Assembly (NCBI GenBank): GCA_030248195.1
Contig: JASAND010013174.1
Location: 42,055 to 106,054 of the forward strand
Direction: 5' to 3'
Length of the DNA: 64,000 nt
Source: Trissonchulus latispiculum
Lineage: Eukaryota; Nematoda; Enoplea; Enoplida; Ironidae
Shown: one piece after another, positions 1 to 12,011 of the stretch
Numbering within the stretch: the first letter of the stretch is position 1
How the letters are laid out: each line of letters starts with the position of its first letter
Made by a program: the position numbers and the translations under genes
Notes under the pieces: model-generated
The model's input: the letters and a program-made list of their open reading frames with translations, nothing else
What the model was told of the DNA's origin: nothing
The model's database searches: none

Positions 1-409
1 GTGACACGGAAACCCCAGCGGGGGGGTCTGGGGGGCGGCAGCCCCCCAGAAAAAAAATTGAAGATTTTTTAAAATTAGCAATAAAACCGTAATAGAAATG
101 TTCACTTCTTTTACCTCTGTGGTCCAATTTTTCAGTGGGCAAACTGCTGGGCAAATTTAAATCTGAGTGGGCAAACTTTTGGCCGAGTGGGCAAATGCCC
201 CCAATTTTGCCCAAAAAAAAACCGTGATTTGTCATGCGGAACCGCCGTGGAGCATATGCTGTGGTAGGCGGCCCCACCCCCATGTGGCTCGAGCCACGTT
301 CATAGGAATAGGGTGACCCCCACAGCATATCCTCCACACAAGTACAGCAAGTAGAAGCATACCGTTCAGCTGAGACAAGGGAACGAAATCGGGTGCAATA
401 AGGACATTT
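1..409. other. Repeat-derived DNA without gene
   Basis: A G-run/C-run block at about 20-52 (GGGGGTCTGGGGGGCGG, then CCCCCCAG) recurs with small changes at 4729-4762, 5783-5812 and 7163-7195, so it is part of a dispersed repeat. Between 135 and 205 the word GTGGGCAAA is repeated several times. No credible coding region is seen. Confidence 0.5.
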
Positions 410-1163
410 TGTCCCTTCTGTGCACCCAAATAAAACTAGTTAATTACGATTTGAGTGAATTTCCTTTGAGAAATTTATTTAAATCCATAGTGTCAATTTT
501 CTCAAACTTTTTACTGCAATCAACAGTTTGCACCTCTTCTGGAAGTTCATTCCAAATTGAAACAACCCTATTCGAAAAGAAAGTGGCGAATTTTTGTGTA
601 CGACAAAAGAACCGAGCTAGTTTTAGACCATGTGAGTTTCTTGTACCAGCATCATTTGAATATTTAAAAAATTCATCAAACGGTAAATCTATTAATTGAT
701 GTACAATTTGATGGGTAAGTTTCAAATCAGCGCTCAATCTTCTAAGTTCAAGGGAGTGTAATTCAAGAAATTTCAAACGCTCTTTATAAGTTAAGTTGCT
801 CACTGCAGGAATTTTCCTAGTATACAATCTCTGAACAGATTCAATTTTATCAATAAGAGTTATCAACTTCGAATTCCAAACAGGACTTGCATATTCAAGA
901 TGAGGTCTTACATATGTTTTATACATCTGGACTAAAAATTTAGTATCTCTACATTTAAAATTTCTAAATATAGCAGACACTACTTTTCTTGCTTTACCTA
1001 TAATCTTTTCACAGTGATCATTAAACTTCAAGTCAGAATTGAGCCAAACTCCTAAATCTCTAATTTGAGTCGCCTCAACAATCGTATTTCCATTCATGGT
1101 TATGTTGATAGGCGTTGGAGGTGTGCCCAAAACAAATAACAAACATTTAGGAACTGAAAACTG
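410..1163 (-). mobile_element. LINE 3' fragment (CR1/Jockey-like, C-terminal to RT)
   Basis: An open frame on the minus strand ends at 444. It matches the region after the reverse transcriptase catalytic core of non-LTR retrotransposons: the RDLGVWLNSDLKF block, then VQMYKTYVRPHLEYASPVWN, then an arginine-rich helix and a VSIWNELPEEV tail block. The LINE at 29330-32950 has the same blocks (LYKTYIRPKLEYASEVWN) but a clearly diverged sequence, so this is another subfamily. The upstream RT domain is missing: the frame stops at 1163, exactly where a TATAGTC terminus begins. Dead remnant. Confidence 0.8.
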
Positions 1164-1400
1164 TATAGTCAAGCGGGAAAAAACCCACTTTTCAGCTTTT
1201 TGGCCAGAACTTTTTACTGGTTTGAGATATTGAAATACTGACTATACAGGCTGCTAGGCCTAGTCGTAAGCTTTCTTATGAGCTATAGAACACCTCTCTA
1301 GGGTGCGCCGTTAGTGAGAAAAAATGTCCCAAACTGGCGGGAAAAAACCCAATGCGGGAAAAAACCCATATGCGGGAAAAACCCACCCCGAAAATTTTTT
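1164..1400. repeat. TATA-GTC terminus with GCGGGAAAAAACCC words
   Basis: TATAGTCAAGCGGGAAAAAA starts at 1164 and interrupts the LINE remnant. The word GCGGGAAAAA(A)CCC is repeated about four times up to 1390. GACTATACAG at 1240-1249 is the inverse of CTGTATAGTC at 1161-1170, but it is unclear whether it is the partner end. Same family style as 2937-4040, 4319-6393 and 16639-18292. Confidence 0.5.
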
Positions 1401-2080
1401 GGCAAGTTGCCAGGAGCATTTCTAACCGTTCCAAATAAAAGAGCGGGTTGTTTTTAGTACAACTGCATCAAAATATATTAGTTTTTGTTGAAAAATTGAG
1501 GTCATAGTGACTTTTGAAAATTTGGTATGTTTAACACATAAACATAGGCAAATTTTGGAAATTTTTTAAAATTCTTTATTTTCGTCAGTTTAAGCATCCT
1601 ATCGTGTAGAAAACGTGTTTTTCCTGTATTTAGAGCCAAACTAGGCCCATTTTAGGCAAAAATAAGCGTTTTTGGCCAAATTTGAAATTTTGGCTTGAAA
1701 TGGCACCATGTCCGATTTTGACCCACTGGACCTCCCATAACAGATCGAACCCAGGTAAAACCTATACCAATTTAATCTATAGGCTCTATTAAACAAATGT
1801 ATGTATTCGTTTGACCTAGTTGGAAGGCTGAAATTTTGCATACAAAGGTTATTGGGCATGGGGAATTCACTGGTGGTGTTACTTTGGTGATCCGACCCAT
1901 GGCTGGCCAGATCTGGTTCAACTGGTTCAAAATTGAACCAGTTCCTGGTTCAAGCTACTGGAGATAGTTGGAAGGCTGAAATTTTGCATACAAAGGTTGT
2001 TGGGTATGGGGAATTCACTGGTGGAATTTGTGATTGCTACTGCCACAGTTATGGTAGCGTTCCCAAAAACTAGACTGAGG

Positions 2081-2794
2081 ACAAGTATGAAAAATGCTCC
2101 TTGCAGTCGCATGAAAAAGTTAATATGAGCTATGGTTGTCAACATTTAAATGTGTCAAGGACAAGATTTAAAATGTTTAATATGAGCCAACATCTAAATA
2201 AGTAGAGGACAAGATGTAAACGGCTAATATGAGCCGCTACGTTTCTCTTGGGCTCATATTGACGCGACTAAAATGGCAAACATATACAGTTTACGGTTGG
2301 CATATAAGCATCAGTGTTTATAAACGATTTGATTGGCTTGGGAATATTGAATTAATGTGATGATTGCGATGATAACTTCAAATGTGATTTCTCAAGATTT
2401 CATAACATGTGTAAGTTCCACATTTTCGTTTCTTCATTAGATTGGACTTCGGTTTCGTTTTGTTGACTTTATGTGGTGGCCTTAAATGTGTACTAGGATG
2501 TAGCGGTGGAGAAGAAAGCATTTACGTACAGCTTTGCAAAATTAATGTTTATGCGTCGTTATTCATGCAAGCCATTTCAGTGTTGGATTAAAAGTAACCA
2601 AAAGCTGAATGAGCGTCAATATGAGCCCAAGAGAAACGTAGCGGCTCATATTAGCCGTTTACATCTTGTCCTCTACTTATTTAGATGTTGGCTCATATTA
2701 AACATTTTAAATCTTGTCCTTGACACATTTTAATGTTGACCATCATAGCTCATATTAACTTTTTCATGCGACTGCAAGGAGCATTTTTCATACT

Positions 2795-2797
<3 letters not shown>
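2081..2797. mobile_element. Foldback element, ~720 bp
   Basis: The left arm (about 2081-2270) is repeated as its reverse complement at about 2608-2797. The terminal words are ACAAGTATGAAAAATGCTCC on the left and its inverse ending in TACTTGT on the right. The arms also share the inverted words GGCTCATATT and CTCTTGGGCTCATATTGAC. The centre (2270-2608) is unique. No target duplication or transposase frame was seen, so the superfamily is open. The right arm runs into a (TA)n tract. Confidence 0.75.

Positions 2798-2832
<35 letters not shown>
2797..2832. repeat. (TA)n microsatellite
   Basis: An uninterrupted TA dinucleotide run directly follows the right arm of the foldback element at 2081-2797. 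Confidence 0.9.
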
Positions 2833-2834
<2 letters not shown>

Positions 2835-2936
2835 ATACAGCACATTAAACGTACTCAAGAGCTTCTGTCAGTAGTTTTTGTATGCGCAAGTAGGACTTGA
2901 AAACTGCCAAATTAACGTCTTTAGCACTTTATATAA

Positions 2937-4040
2937 GTCGGGGCGGGGAGAAAACCAGTGACAAAGAGGGGTAAAAATAAACCACCCCCATAGGAAACTC
3001 AAGGTAGCAGATGGAGAGCTCTAGCATAGCGCAAATTAAAGCGCTATCTTTACACTACAAATGCATACCGAAAACATTGGTATATATGGGTCAAAGCAGT
3101 CGACTCTGATTCTGATAGTGTTCCAAAGTTGACCTCTTCAAGCCACCTTCAAAACCTAAAAATTTCGAATCTTTGCTAAGCCTGTTTCTAGAAACTTAGC
3201 TAGTCTTTTGCATAGAGGTACATATGGACCCCCTCTATTGTTTGGTATAGACGGCAGCATCCTACCTTTTATCCAGGCTGAGTACTGACATGTAATTTTT
3301 TCCCCGCCAAATTTGACCCTGAGCGGGGAAAAAACCACTACCCAATTTTTGAAAATTGTCCAATATGCAGTTCTGAGCAATTCTGATGGTCTTAAACGAT
3401 AAAACGTGTTTGGTTTTGTGATTCTGGTTCAAAAAATACTCACCTGGAGTCTCAGATAGCTCATAAATCGAGAATGAAAATTTGCTGCATCATCGTGCCA
3501 GGTTTCATATGTATTCAAGGCAAATTTTTCAAAAATTTGAAAAACTTAATGAAATTGCAATTTAATAGTAGCTGAAATAATGATAAACAATGATATTTGC
3601 AAGTGTTTTGGTATACTTATAACTGTCTGGTGCCGTTAATGCGGCTATAGCAGGTTATTTCTTGGATACAGACAGCCTTGACAGAAAATGTACCTGACTA
3701 TGTCAGATTAACAGCTTTTTACTGAAAATAAAGTGCACCATGCTGTTTAGAATGGCCGAAAATGTAGAAACAGCCTTTAAAATATAGCTCAGCTGACTAA
3801 CATGGGTCATTTTTAGTACTGTGATTTTTCCCCGCAGGTGGTTTTTCCCCGCCTTGGCGGGTAAAAAAACCAGTGATGGAGTTTTTTCTCCGGCAATACG
3901 AATGATTCAGAAACGCTAGATGTCCCACTGGATAGCCGGCATGCGAAACTATAATTTGCACCAGGCCAGAGATTTCTAGCGCTTATACGGAAAAACTAGG
4001 AGCCTTATTTCCCCAGGCGGTTTCTTTCCCCCGCCCCGAC
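2937..4040. mobile_element. TATA-flanked GTC...GAC inverted-repeat element (a)
   Basis: The ends are GTCGGGGCGGGGAGAAAACC and its inverse GGTTTCTTTCCCCCGCCCCGAC, next to TATAA on the left and TATA on the right. Inside, the word GCGGGGAAAAAACCACT or its inverse recurs (3305-3335, 3825-3885). No transposase frame is seen. The TA-rich flank would fit a TA or TATA target, but the superfamily is not identified. Confidence 0.7.
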
Positions 4041-4318
4041 TATACGTATATATAGCTGATTTTCAACACTTTTTCGAATGTTTAAAAAACTTTCTAAAAA
4101 TTACAAAAACTTAAAAATTTTTGGATTTACAAAGTCTTTTAAAATTTTTTTGGATTTTTCCTAATTTGGTGTGGGCCCAATTTAGGGGGGAGGGGTAGTC
4201 GGCTTGGGGGAGGGGTAGTCGAGTTCGTGGAGGGGGGTCTGGCCTTCCCGTGGGGGGTTTCTCAGGGGGCAAACTGTAGCCTGGTACACCTGTGGATATA
4301 GTACGTTCATCGATTATA

Positions 4319-6393
4319 GTCAGAGGGGGGAAAACATGACGGAAAAGAAAGGGAAAAAACATGGTCGCCTACTCCTCAACCATAGCAGTTGCAGCTGCCT
4401 AGTATAGCCCATTAGAAAGAGGAAGTCTAGAAGTATACCCTACAGTACCAGATCAGGGTTTTTTTTTCAAAATTTTACCTGTGCTTTTTAGTGTGTTTTT
4501 TTAAGAAAATGTGTGTTTTTTTTAAAAATCTGTGTTTTTCCTGAAATTCGCTTTTCGCAGTTTTAACACGTTTTTAACGGTTTTTACAGCATTTTAAACT
4601 ATATTTAGCATTTTTCGCGTTTTACAGAAGAAGTACAAAGCATATATTGCATGCTCAGTCTTCATAAACGATATTTCAATGTTCTGAACGTTAAATATTT
4701 GCATTGATGACGTCTTTTTTGCGCTACAATGGGGGGTCTGGGGGGCGGAGTCCCCCAGACGTTCAGAATTTTTTGAAAATTGTGACAATTTTGGTCTGAA
4801 ATCCTTCAATCCTTTTACTTTTCGACAGTTTATTTTATTCCAGTCATTTGCAGAATTTGGAAACGTAATTTCATAGAATAATTTGCTTATACAGTCCCTA
4901 ATGACACCGTTGCTTAGAACGAAAACAAACAGAAGTAAAAACATAGATATATAGTGAATACTTGCGCCGAAGGCGCAAAATTTTTTGGAAAAACTTAAAA
5001 ATTAGGCTTAAAATTAATAAAAATTCGCTCCTTCAGGTGAAAATGTGAGTGTGCTTTTTGGTGTGTTTTTTTAAAATTTTGTGTGTTTTTTTAAAAAAAA
5101 GTGTGCGAAAACACAATAAAAAACACAAAAAAAAACAGTGTACCAGATTGGTTTCTAAGTTTGATTCTGTAAGTACAGTACTTGACCAAAGTTGACCTCC
5201 CAAAATTGGCCAAAATGCTAAGGATTTTCGAAAGTTTGCAAGTCTATATCTAACCAACTATCAAACTTTGGCTGCTATAAATTGGCATGCGGACATAATT
5301 TGACTTGCTCTATCACATGGCAATAGTGGTTTTCCCCTGCGTACACTCAGTAAAAAAATTTGACCATGTTTTTCCCCCACATTGGGTCCACTAGAGCGGG
5401 GAAAAACATGGTGGCCAAATTTTAAAATTTTTGCGTATGCTTTAGGAAGGCGTAACTAATGCTTCTATAGGAAAGAGAATGCTTTAAACCCACTAAAAAC
5501 CTCAAAATATGCCAACTTTGAGCATTTTTGAAGCTTCTAGCTCGAAAACTTGATTTGCAGCATCAACATGCCAGGTTTCATATATAAGTTTCTATGGTAA
5601 AAATGAAAATTTTGAGAAAACTTAAAAAATGATGGAGTATTGCAATTTTTAACACAACTAACTTGTTTCTAGTGATATTCTGCATATTATGGTCAGTTCC
5701 CAGCAGGTTTCATGCCCAAACAGGTTAGGTACGGCCAGGCCCGCACCCAGAATTTTGAAGGGGGGGGTCCAAGGTAAAACGCAACGGGGGTCTGGGGGGG
5801 CGGAGCCCCCCGGAAGTTGCAGAATTTTTGCATTTTTGCCCAAAAACAGTACATTGGACGTTTATTTCTTGCAAAAAGTAAATTTTCGCGCCGAAGGGGC
5901 GAAAATTTTTTAAAAATAGCTGTTTTTGCCATAAAAATAGCAAAAATTTTCCATTTTGTCATCCCAAAAGGGGGGGGTCTAGACCCCTTGAACCCCCCCT
6001 GGGTGCGGCCTTGGGTGCGGCGGATTTAGCATTTTGACCAAAAAATCGGGTTTTAAGCTTGCTGTGAGGTTAGAAGAGTGCCTAGGTAGTTTTGCACGCT
6101 AAAAACAGCTGAAACAATGCTTTTAAACCACTCTAAATGATTGGTTGGTAGAAATCCGTGCCATGTTTTTTCCCCGCACCATGTTTTTTCCCCGATTTGC
6201 GGGTAAAAAAACATGGACAAATCCTGTTACTGCCAAAGCTGAGTGAGGTATATATAAGAGAAGTTTGAATATACGATTGGATAGGTATTTGCCCACGGTA
6301 CGTAACGGTATACTCAAACCGATTCAAATCCAAGCGAAGAAAAAGTTGGAGGCTTGCTTCCCTATTCATGTTTTTCTTCCCCCCCCCCCTGAC
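4319..6393. mobile_element. TATA-flanked GTC...GAC inverted-repeat element (b)
   Basis: The left end GTCAGAGGGGGGAAAACATG and right end CATGTTTTTCTTCCCC...CTGAC are inverted, and both are flanked by TATA (4315-4318 and 6394-6397). Internal copies of GGGGAAAAACATGG, in both orientations, lie near 5320-5415 and 6160-6215. The element-specific suffix is CATGG, where element (a) has CCACT and element (c) has GCCA. It also contains two G-run blocks (4729-4762, 5783-5812). No coding frame is convincing. Confidence 0.7.
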
Positions 6394-6397
6394 TATA

Positions 6398-7369
6398 TAT
6401 ACTATATCTTTATTTAAATAATATGTTTGTGTGCTTAATATTGTGATATAATATGTATATATGTGTATGTATGTATAGATATGTATTGGAATTGGAAAGG
6501 ATCTATATTTATCTTTACCCTATTTTCTTTGTGTCAGGTAGGTAGGTAGGGTTGGTTTTCTTCCGGAAAAAGTCGAGCGGAAAAAAGTATATACTTTTTT
6601 CCTTCCGACTTTTTTCCGCTGTCCATATCATGTCAGAGCGTCTCAAAATTTGTTTCTATAACATTTGTAGCCTGTCTTAACGAATATTTCGGCATGTAAA
6701 TGCCATTTGAACACTTTGGCGTATCCAAACTAAGCAATTGTGAAACATTTTGTCCAAACGAAGTTTCAACAGACTATGGGCGCAATTCCCAGTTATATAT
6801 ACCTTAGTTTCTAGGAGCAGTGAGAACTTTGAAATAATAAATTTTTTCGTGTGCATAATTTTTATTCTTTCACAACTTTGGATTGTAGATGTAAGCATAA
6901 AGTTCGTTTGCTAGTTTTCATTTACAAAAGATGTGCCATGCCTTGCGGGCGAAAGCATGCAGGGCTTCAGTGTTGAAGCAACAAAGAACAGTGCAGGGAC
7001 GCACCCAGGAGTTTGAAACGGTGGGGGTCGAGCCGGAAAAAAATTTTTTGCCTTCGCCTGATCGCTGGGGGGTTTTTCAACGAAGTTTCTCGCGAAGTTT
7101 TCAACAGAGTTCGTTTTGGGAGCCACAAAAATGACGAGATTTAGGAGTCGTCGCCAACCGACGCGGGGGGTCTGGGGGCGGATACCCCCAGAAGTTGAGA
7201 AAATTTTTGAAATTTTGAAAAAAGCCGTAATGGAAATCTTTAAAAGATTTCAATAAAAGTTGAGAAATTCTTTGACATAATGGCAAAATTTGTATTGGAA
7301 AGCTTGAAAAGATTTGAATAAAAAGCTCTGCGAGGCGCATTGTTAAAATTTTAAATTGTTAAAATCGAT
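6398..7369. other. Non-coding repeat mosaic
   Basis: Holds (TATG)-rich DNA, an inverted word pair around GGAAAAAAGTATATACTTTTTTCC (6580-6605, quoted in two parts: GGAAAAAAGTA and TACTTTTTTCC), and a G-run block at 7163-7195. Open frames here are short and show no family motif. Confidence 0.4.
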
Positions 7370-7800
7370 ATAGAATAGTGCCGCAGGCGCGAAAAATTAA
7401 AACATGACGTAGAAAAGCAGGCACGCACTTTTTTGAAATCGAGATAGAAAAGTACCGCAGGCGCGGCAATTCAGTAAAATGGAGATAAGAAAGCTCCGCA
7501 GGCGATAAAAATTGAGGTAAAAAGCGCTGCAGGTTCCAAAACGTTGTATATAAACGTTAATACATAATAGCGTCGCAGGCGAGAAAAATTTTTAAATTGA
7601 GTTAGAAAGCGCCGCAGGCCCGAAAACTTTTGAAAATTCAGTTAGAAAAGTGCCGCAGGCGAGAAAAATTTTAAAAATTGGGATGTAACAGCGCCGCAGG
7701 CGAGAAAAATTTTAAAAATCGAGATAGAAGAGCGCCTCAGGCGACAAACATTATAAAAATCGAGATAGAAAAGCGCCGCAGGCGCGAAAAATTTTCATGA
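7370..7800. repeat. Tandem array of hairpin units (GCGCCGCAGGCGC)
   Basis: About eight degenerate units of roughly 50-60 bp follow one another. Each has the pattern GATAGAAAAGCGCCGCAGGCGCG then AAAAATTTT (quoted in two parts). The core GCGCCGCAGGCGC is a perfect stem with a short loop, best seen at 7773-7785. Units near 7381, 7447, 7495, 7568, 7610, 7658, 7693 and 7773 carry CCGCAGG. It runs into a C-run/G-run block at 7855-7910. Confidence 0.75.
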
Positions 7801-9276
7801 TTTTTAATTTTATGCACTAAAAATAGCTCTACTTTTGCTTTCTCCCCGAAAATTCCCCGGGGGGTCGGACAAAAGGGGGGGGGGGTCGGAACCCCCAAAC
7901 CCCCCCCCATGGAACAGTGGTCTGTTGTGATTAAGAGCATAGCTGTTGGCTGGAATTTTTAAATTGATTTAAGCAGTTGATTTCAAAAATAATGGGTTTC
8001 TCGACAACTGACAATATATATACTTCATAAAGCTGAGCAGTTTATGAAAACTTCATATTAAGTTCGGCTTTAAAATAAAAGCAAAGCTAATAATTCGGAA
8101 AATATTAACAAAATTTGAGAAAAATCTCTAAAATTTTTCATTTCAACACTTCTAAAACTTCCTAGAATGATTAAATTTTTCCGACTTTTTTCTGGTTTTT
8201 TCCGACCCTCCGGAAAAAACCCCTTTTTTCCGGGACTTTTTTCCGATGCCCAACCCTATAGGTAGGGCCAGGGGCGTATCCAGGATTTGGAAAAGGAAGG
8301 GGTTCTGACTAAAATTTATTGAAAAGGAGGGGGGTTTGACAAAAATTTGCACGTTTTGTTATGGAATATTGATAAAATTTAGCCCAAAAGGAGGGGGTTT
8401 CAGCCCCCAAACCCCTCCCTTGGATACACCCATGGGTAGGGCATCCCTTTGTATAGACCATCGAAATAAGAGCATTGTATCCTCTCATTTTTTAGGGTTT
8501 TGAAAGTGTGGGGAGTGGCGAGCCTAAGGTATTATATACCTGTATATATATATAGCGAAAAATTCGCATTTTGAAGGTGAAAACGCAATAAATCGCTGTT
8601 TTTAGCTTAAAATAAAACTTGTAAGTACATAAAGTAGCTAAAAATTAAGAAAAGTTTTGAAAAGTCGACCTCAAAGACTTGATTTTTCGACACTTTTGCG
8701 ACCCGTAGAAAAGTGGGTGGGGGGGAAAGTGGAGGGGGGCTCCGAAAAGTGGAGTTGGAACCGAAAAGTGGGGTGGACTAAAAAAATGACAGGTATGCTT
8801 ACATTAATATAGGGTCGAATCCTGGGAGGGGGCTTGTCCCAAAATATTCCTTGCACCATAAGCATAAATTAACGCTAATAGTATATATATAATATATATA
8901 AATTTACAATTTTTTAAGAATTTGAAGAAAAATTATCAAGTTTAGAAAAAAACTTCCAGAATTTTTATCGATTTTTGGAACAGTTCAGAAATTTTAGTAA
9001 AACATTCCTCGAAGCCGGAAGTTTTTTAATTTTGGTACAAAAACCTATTTTTTCCGGCCATTTCTGCTTACCCCTTGTCCAATTTTTCCTTTTGCCCCTA
9101 ATGGCGGTAGTGCTTGTACCTTGTCCGGGTTGCGGGGCTTGGACCCCTATAGCCCCCCGTGTTAACCTATGATCGTGTGTATTGTAGCATTTAGACACTT
9201 GCGAGCCAGTTTTAGTGCCTTTTTAAGGTGGTAGGTATCTTTTATTATATATACGTACATATGTCGTTTTCTATAG
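7801..9276. other. No gene seen; repeat mosaic upstream of TMEM9 exons
   Basis: Contains G/C runs and pieces with the words GGAAAAAACCCC and GATTTTTCGACACTTTT that recur near 22240-22500. The missing first exon (signal peptide) of the TMEM9-like gene could lie here or further upstream; no ATG-plus-hydrophobic exon ending in a phase-0 donor was recognised. Confidence 0.4.
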
Positions 9277-9386
9277 GGTCTACTGGAAGAAACTCGGTGC
9301 CATTGTGTTTGCCCAAATCCAAGTGTTGTAAATGGAACTCATTCCGACAGAAAAGTCTACATATCCAGTGTTGAGCCAAATAAATG
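9277..9386 (+). CDS. TMEM9-like: TMEM9-like, luminal cysteine exon
   Basis: The acceptor TTTTCTATAG precedes 9277 and the donor TG|GTACGT follows 9386. The frame starting at GGT reads GLLEETRCHCVCPNPSVV and onward, with the CxCxCP signature of the luminal domain. The last two bases TG join the C of the next exon to make the conserved cysteine of CNCFDVV. Confidence 0.9.
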
Positions 9387-10163
9387 GTACGTAGGCATTA
9401 TGATGTATGATGGATATACGTATATTTGCGTTTGAGCTAAATCATAAAGAAATAATGAATAACGCCTGCCTGCAGTCAGTCACTAAGGCCAAAGCCTTAG
9501 TCCGAACAAGAGAGAGCCAATGGGCGCTCTGAGCGCTCTTACCCAGAAAAAACTAGTCTCTGGAGCTCCTGCCTGGTTGTCCAACAAACAGTATTTATTT
9601 TTTCTATAATGAGCATTTTACAACAAACATATATATACTAAACAAAATGGTACAATAGCTTAGATCGAATGGTTTCAATAATCTTATCTACGACTACGAA
9701 TACGATATATAGTATAAAATTAAGAATACAACAACAAAGTACGTATATATTATAATTTTGCGAAACCCTTCAACCAAAAAGCTCCTTACGTCGTCTACGA
9801 CACCTAGTATCCAGTTAGTATATACTTCCTAATGGTGCGATAGAACAAATTTATTATGAGCTAGCCCAAACATAATTTAATCTCAAGATTTTTCACAGTA
9901 TGGTCTTAACCTAAACGCACAAATTCTAGAACACAGCAAAGAACCAAGAACTTATCTACACCACAGCAAGGGCAGTAGAAAATAGCTTTCAATAGTTTAG
10001 CGCACACAAGTATCGCAATTCGTGTACACAAACAGTATACTTCACTTTCTATTACAAAAGTCCCTTTCACTGCATAAATTGCCTTCATGGCAACAGTATC
10101 CCCGAAATACTATTGTGGGACTCCTCATACATACAGCCACTTCAGCAACCATTGGGGATAGTA

Positions 10164-10406
10164 CAGTACATTTCATGAAATCCAGGACTGGTGGCGTAAT
10201 TTCCAAATTGGCGAAACAGCAAAATGTCGCCAAGTATTAGCGATGTTAAAGTTGGCGAAAACTCCGAACAAAGTTGGCGAAAAAACAAGAATTGTCGCCA
10301 ATTAAACAAGACTTTTCGCCAGTTTTGGCGAAAATTGCCGTCACTTCGCGATATTTCGCCAATTTGGAAATTACGCCACCAGTCCTGGATTTCATGAAAT
10401 GTACTG
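10164..10406. mobile_element. Tc1/mariner-type MITE
   Basis: Perfect inverted ends CAGTACATTTCATGAAATCC / GGATTTCATGAAATGTACTG, each flanked by TA (10162-10163, 10407-10408), the target used by Tc1/mariner elements. The inverted repeats continue inward through CAGGACTGGTGGCG and AATTTCCAAATTGGCGAA. At 243 bp it has no room for a transposase. The inner part carries several copies of TGGCGAAAA. Confidence 0.88.
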
Positions 10407-10940
10407 TATTTCTGATACCAGTGTTCCCCGCCAAACTCATCATGAATATAATATGCCATCGCTGGAATCTCACCAAATCACGATTATTGGCATGGACATA
10501 GTTTTCGTAAAGGATCGGATCCATCCACTGATCTCCAGTGGTGAAGTATATCGGCTCACCGTACCATGTTCCGGTTTTCCAGCCAGGCATCTCCTACATA
10601 ACCTGCCTGGTTGTCCAAGAAGAGGACAGCCAGCTCTGCTCTATACGTATATCTGTGCTGCAACACAGCCAGGGAAGGTTTTATCAAGACCTCTCTGATT
10701 GTGCTATGCACAGAAAGATAACTGCAGTGGCCCGCGGATCTGCGGGTGCAGTGGCCCACCGTCCGATCCGCGGGCCCATGCAGATATCTTTCTGTGCATA
10801 GCACAATCAGAGAGGGTTTTGATTAAACCTTCTCTGGCTGTGTTGCAGCACAGATAGAGCTGAGCTGTCTGTCCTCTTCTTGGACAACCAGGCAGGAGCT
10901 CCAGAGACTAGTTCTCTCTCTGGGCAAGAGCGCTGACAGC

Positions 10941-11270
10941 CAGGGTATTTTTACAGGGGGAGGGGCCCGAAATTGACCTTCCCCCCCCCCGAAAATTCCT
11001 TCTCCACCGAAATCGCCCCCCTCCCGGGATTTTTTGGAGGCCCAAATTTTTGCCAAAATAGGCCAATTTTCAAAACTTTTCCGGCTTCGTTCGTAAAAAT
11101 AGCTATTTTTAGCTTAAATCCTGGCATTTTTGAGAACTTTTTGCGTTTCACCATGCAAATACTCCAAAAAATACCATTTTTTGGCTCATTTTTGCAAAAA
11201 TCTTCCCCCCCCCCCGAAAATTTCTTCCCCCAGGAAGCCCCCCCGAAAAAAATCCCTAAGAAATACCCTG
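10941..11270. mobile_element. hAT-like MITE (CAGGGTATTTNT ends)
   Basis: The ends are CAGGGTATTTTTA and inverted AGAAATACCCTG. The perfect 8 bp target duplication CTGACAGC lies at 10933-10940 and 11271-11278. Inner sequence has C-run/G-run blocks (CCCCCCCCCCGAAAATTCC). At 330 bp it is nonautonomous. A related copy with the same ends is at 22745-23084. The 8 bp duplication with a CAGGG start is the hAT hallmark. Confidence 0.88.
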
Positions 11271-12011
11271 CTGACAGCGCCCATTGACTCTCTCCTCTTC
11301 GGTCTAAAGCCTTTGTGACTGCAGACAGGCGTTTTTCAATTTTTCTCTATGATCAATTCCTTGTATCCTCCTTGGATCCGCCTGCTGGCCCGCGTTTATA
11401 TACCTCATTTTTTGCGTTTGAGCTAAAGGTGTTTTTGCTCGTTTTTATTAATCTAAGTATATATATAATCATTATGCAGACTGATTTCGTATATATATAA
11501 TTTTTTATTGATAAGTTGTAAGTGAACGTGTAGTGAAGTGTAAGTGTACATTTATATAATTGGGCTATGATTTTTGATGAAATAATTAAATGGGGATTAA
11601 ATAATGTCAAACTTTATGGATTCGAACCGAAATATATACCTGCAAACGAGACAAGCCTACACGTACATAGATACACTAGCGTCGCCAGAAAATTTTCGGG
11701 GGGAATGCAAAAATTTTTCTGTTGGGAGAAATTTTTCTATTTTGTGACCTTCGTGGAATTTTTTACAGAGCATTCTATAAAATTAAAAATACTTAAGGCC
11801 CTAGCACGTGTTGATGCACCCAAATGTTGTAAAAGCTGGTCAAAGTATAGCAATGTTCACAAAAAACAGTCATCCCGAAAATTCACAGAAAACAATCACC
11901 CACCTAGACGGTTAACAACAAGCCGCAAGCAGCCAGAAAATTTTTCCATGGTAATAGCCACAAGTCCCAACCTTAACATCTGGGATTTTTTTAGTGGGGG
12001 GGGGGAAGGCC

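Larger units (their letters stand above)
9461..11332. mobile_element. Composite inverted-repeat element in TMEM9 intron 1
   Basis: The left arm (9461-9590: AACGCCTGCCTGCAGTCA, CCAATGGGCGC, CTCCTGCCTGGTTGTCCAA) returns inverted at 10875-11332 (TTGGACAACCAGGCAGGAG, GCGCCCATTG, TGACTGCAGACAGGCGTT). The right arm is split by a hAT-like element at 10941-11270. A third copy of the CCTGCCTGGTTGTCCAA arm at 10600 forms an inner palindrome with 10875 (centre about 10745, GCCCGCGGATC / GATCCGCGGGC). A mariner-type miniature element lies inside at 10164-10406. Order of events: outer element first, hAT later. Confidence 0.7.
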
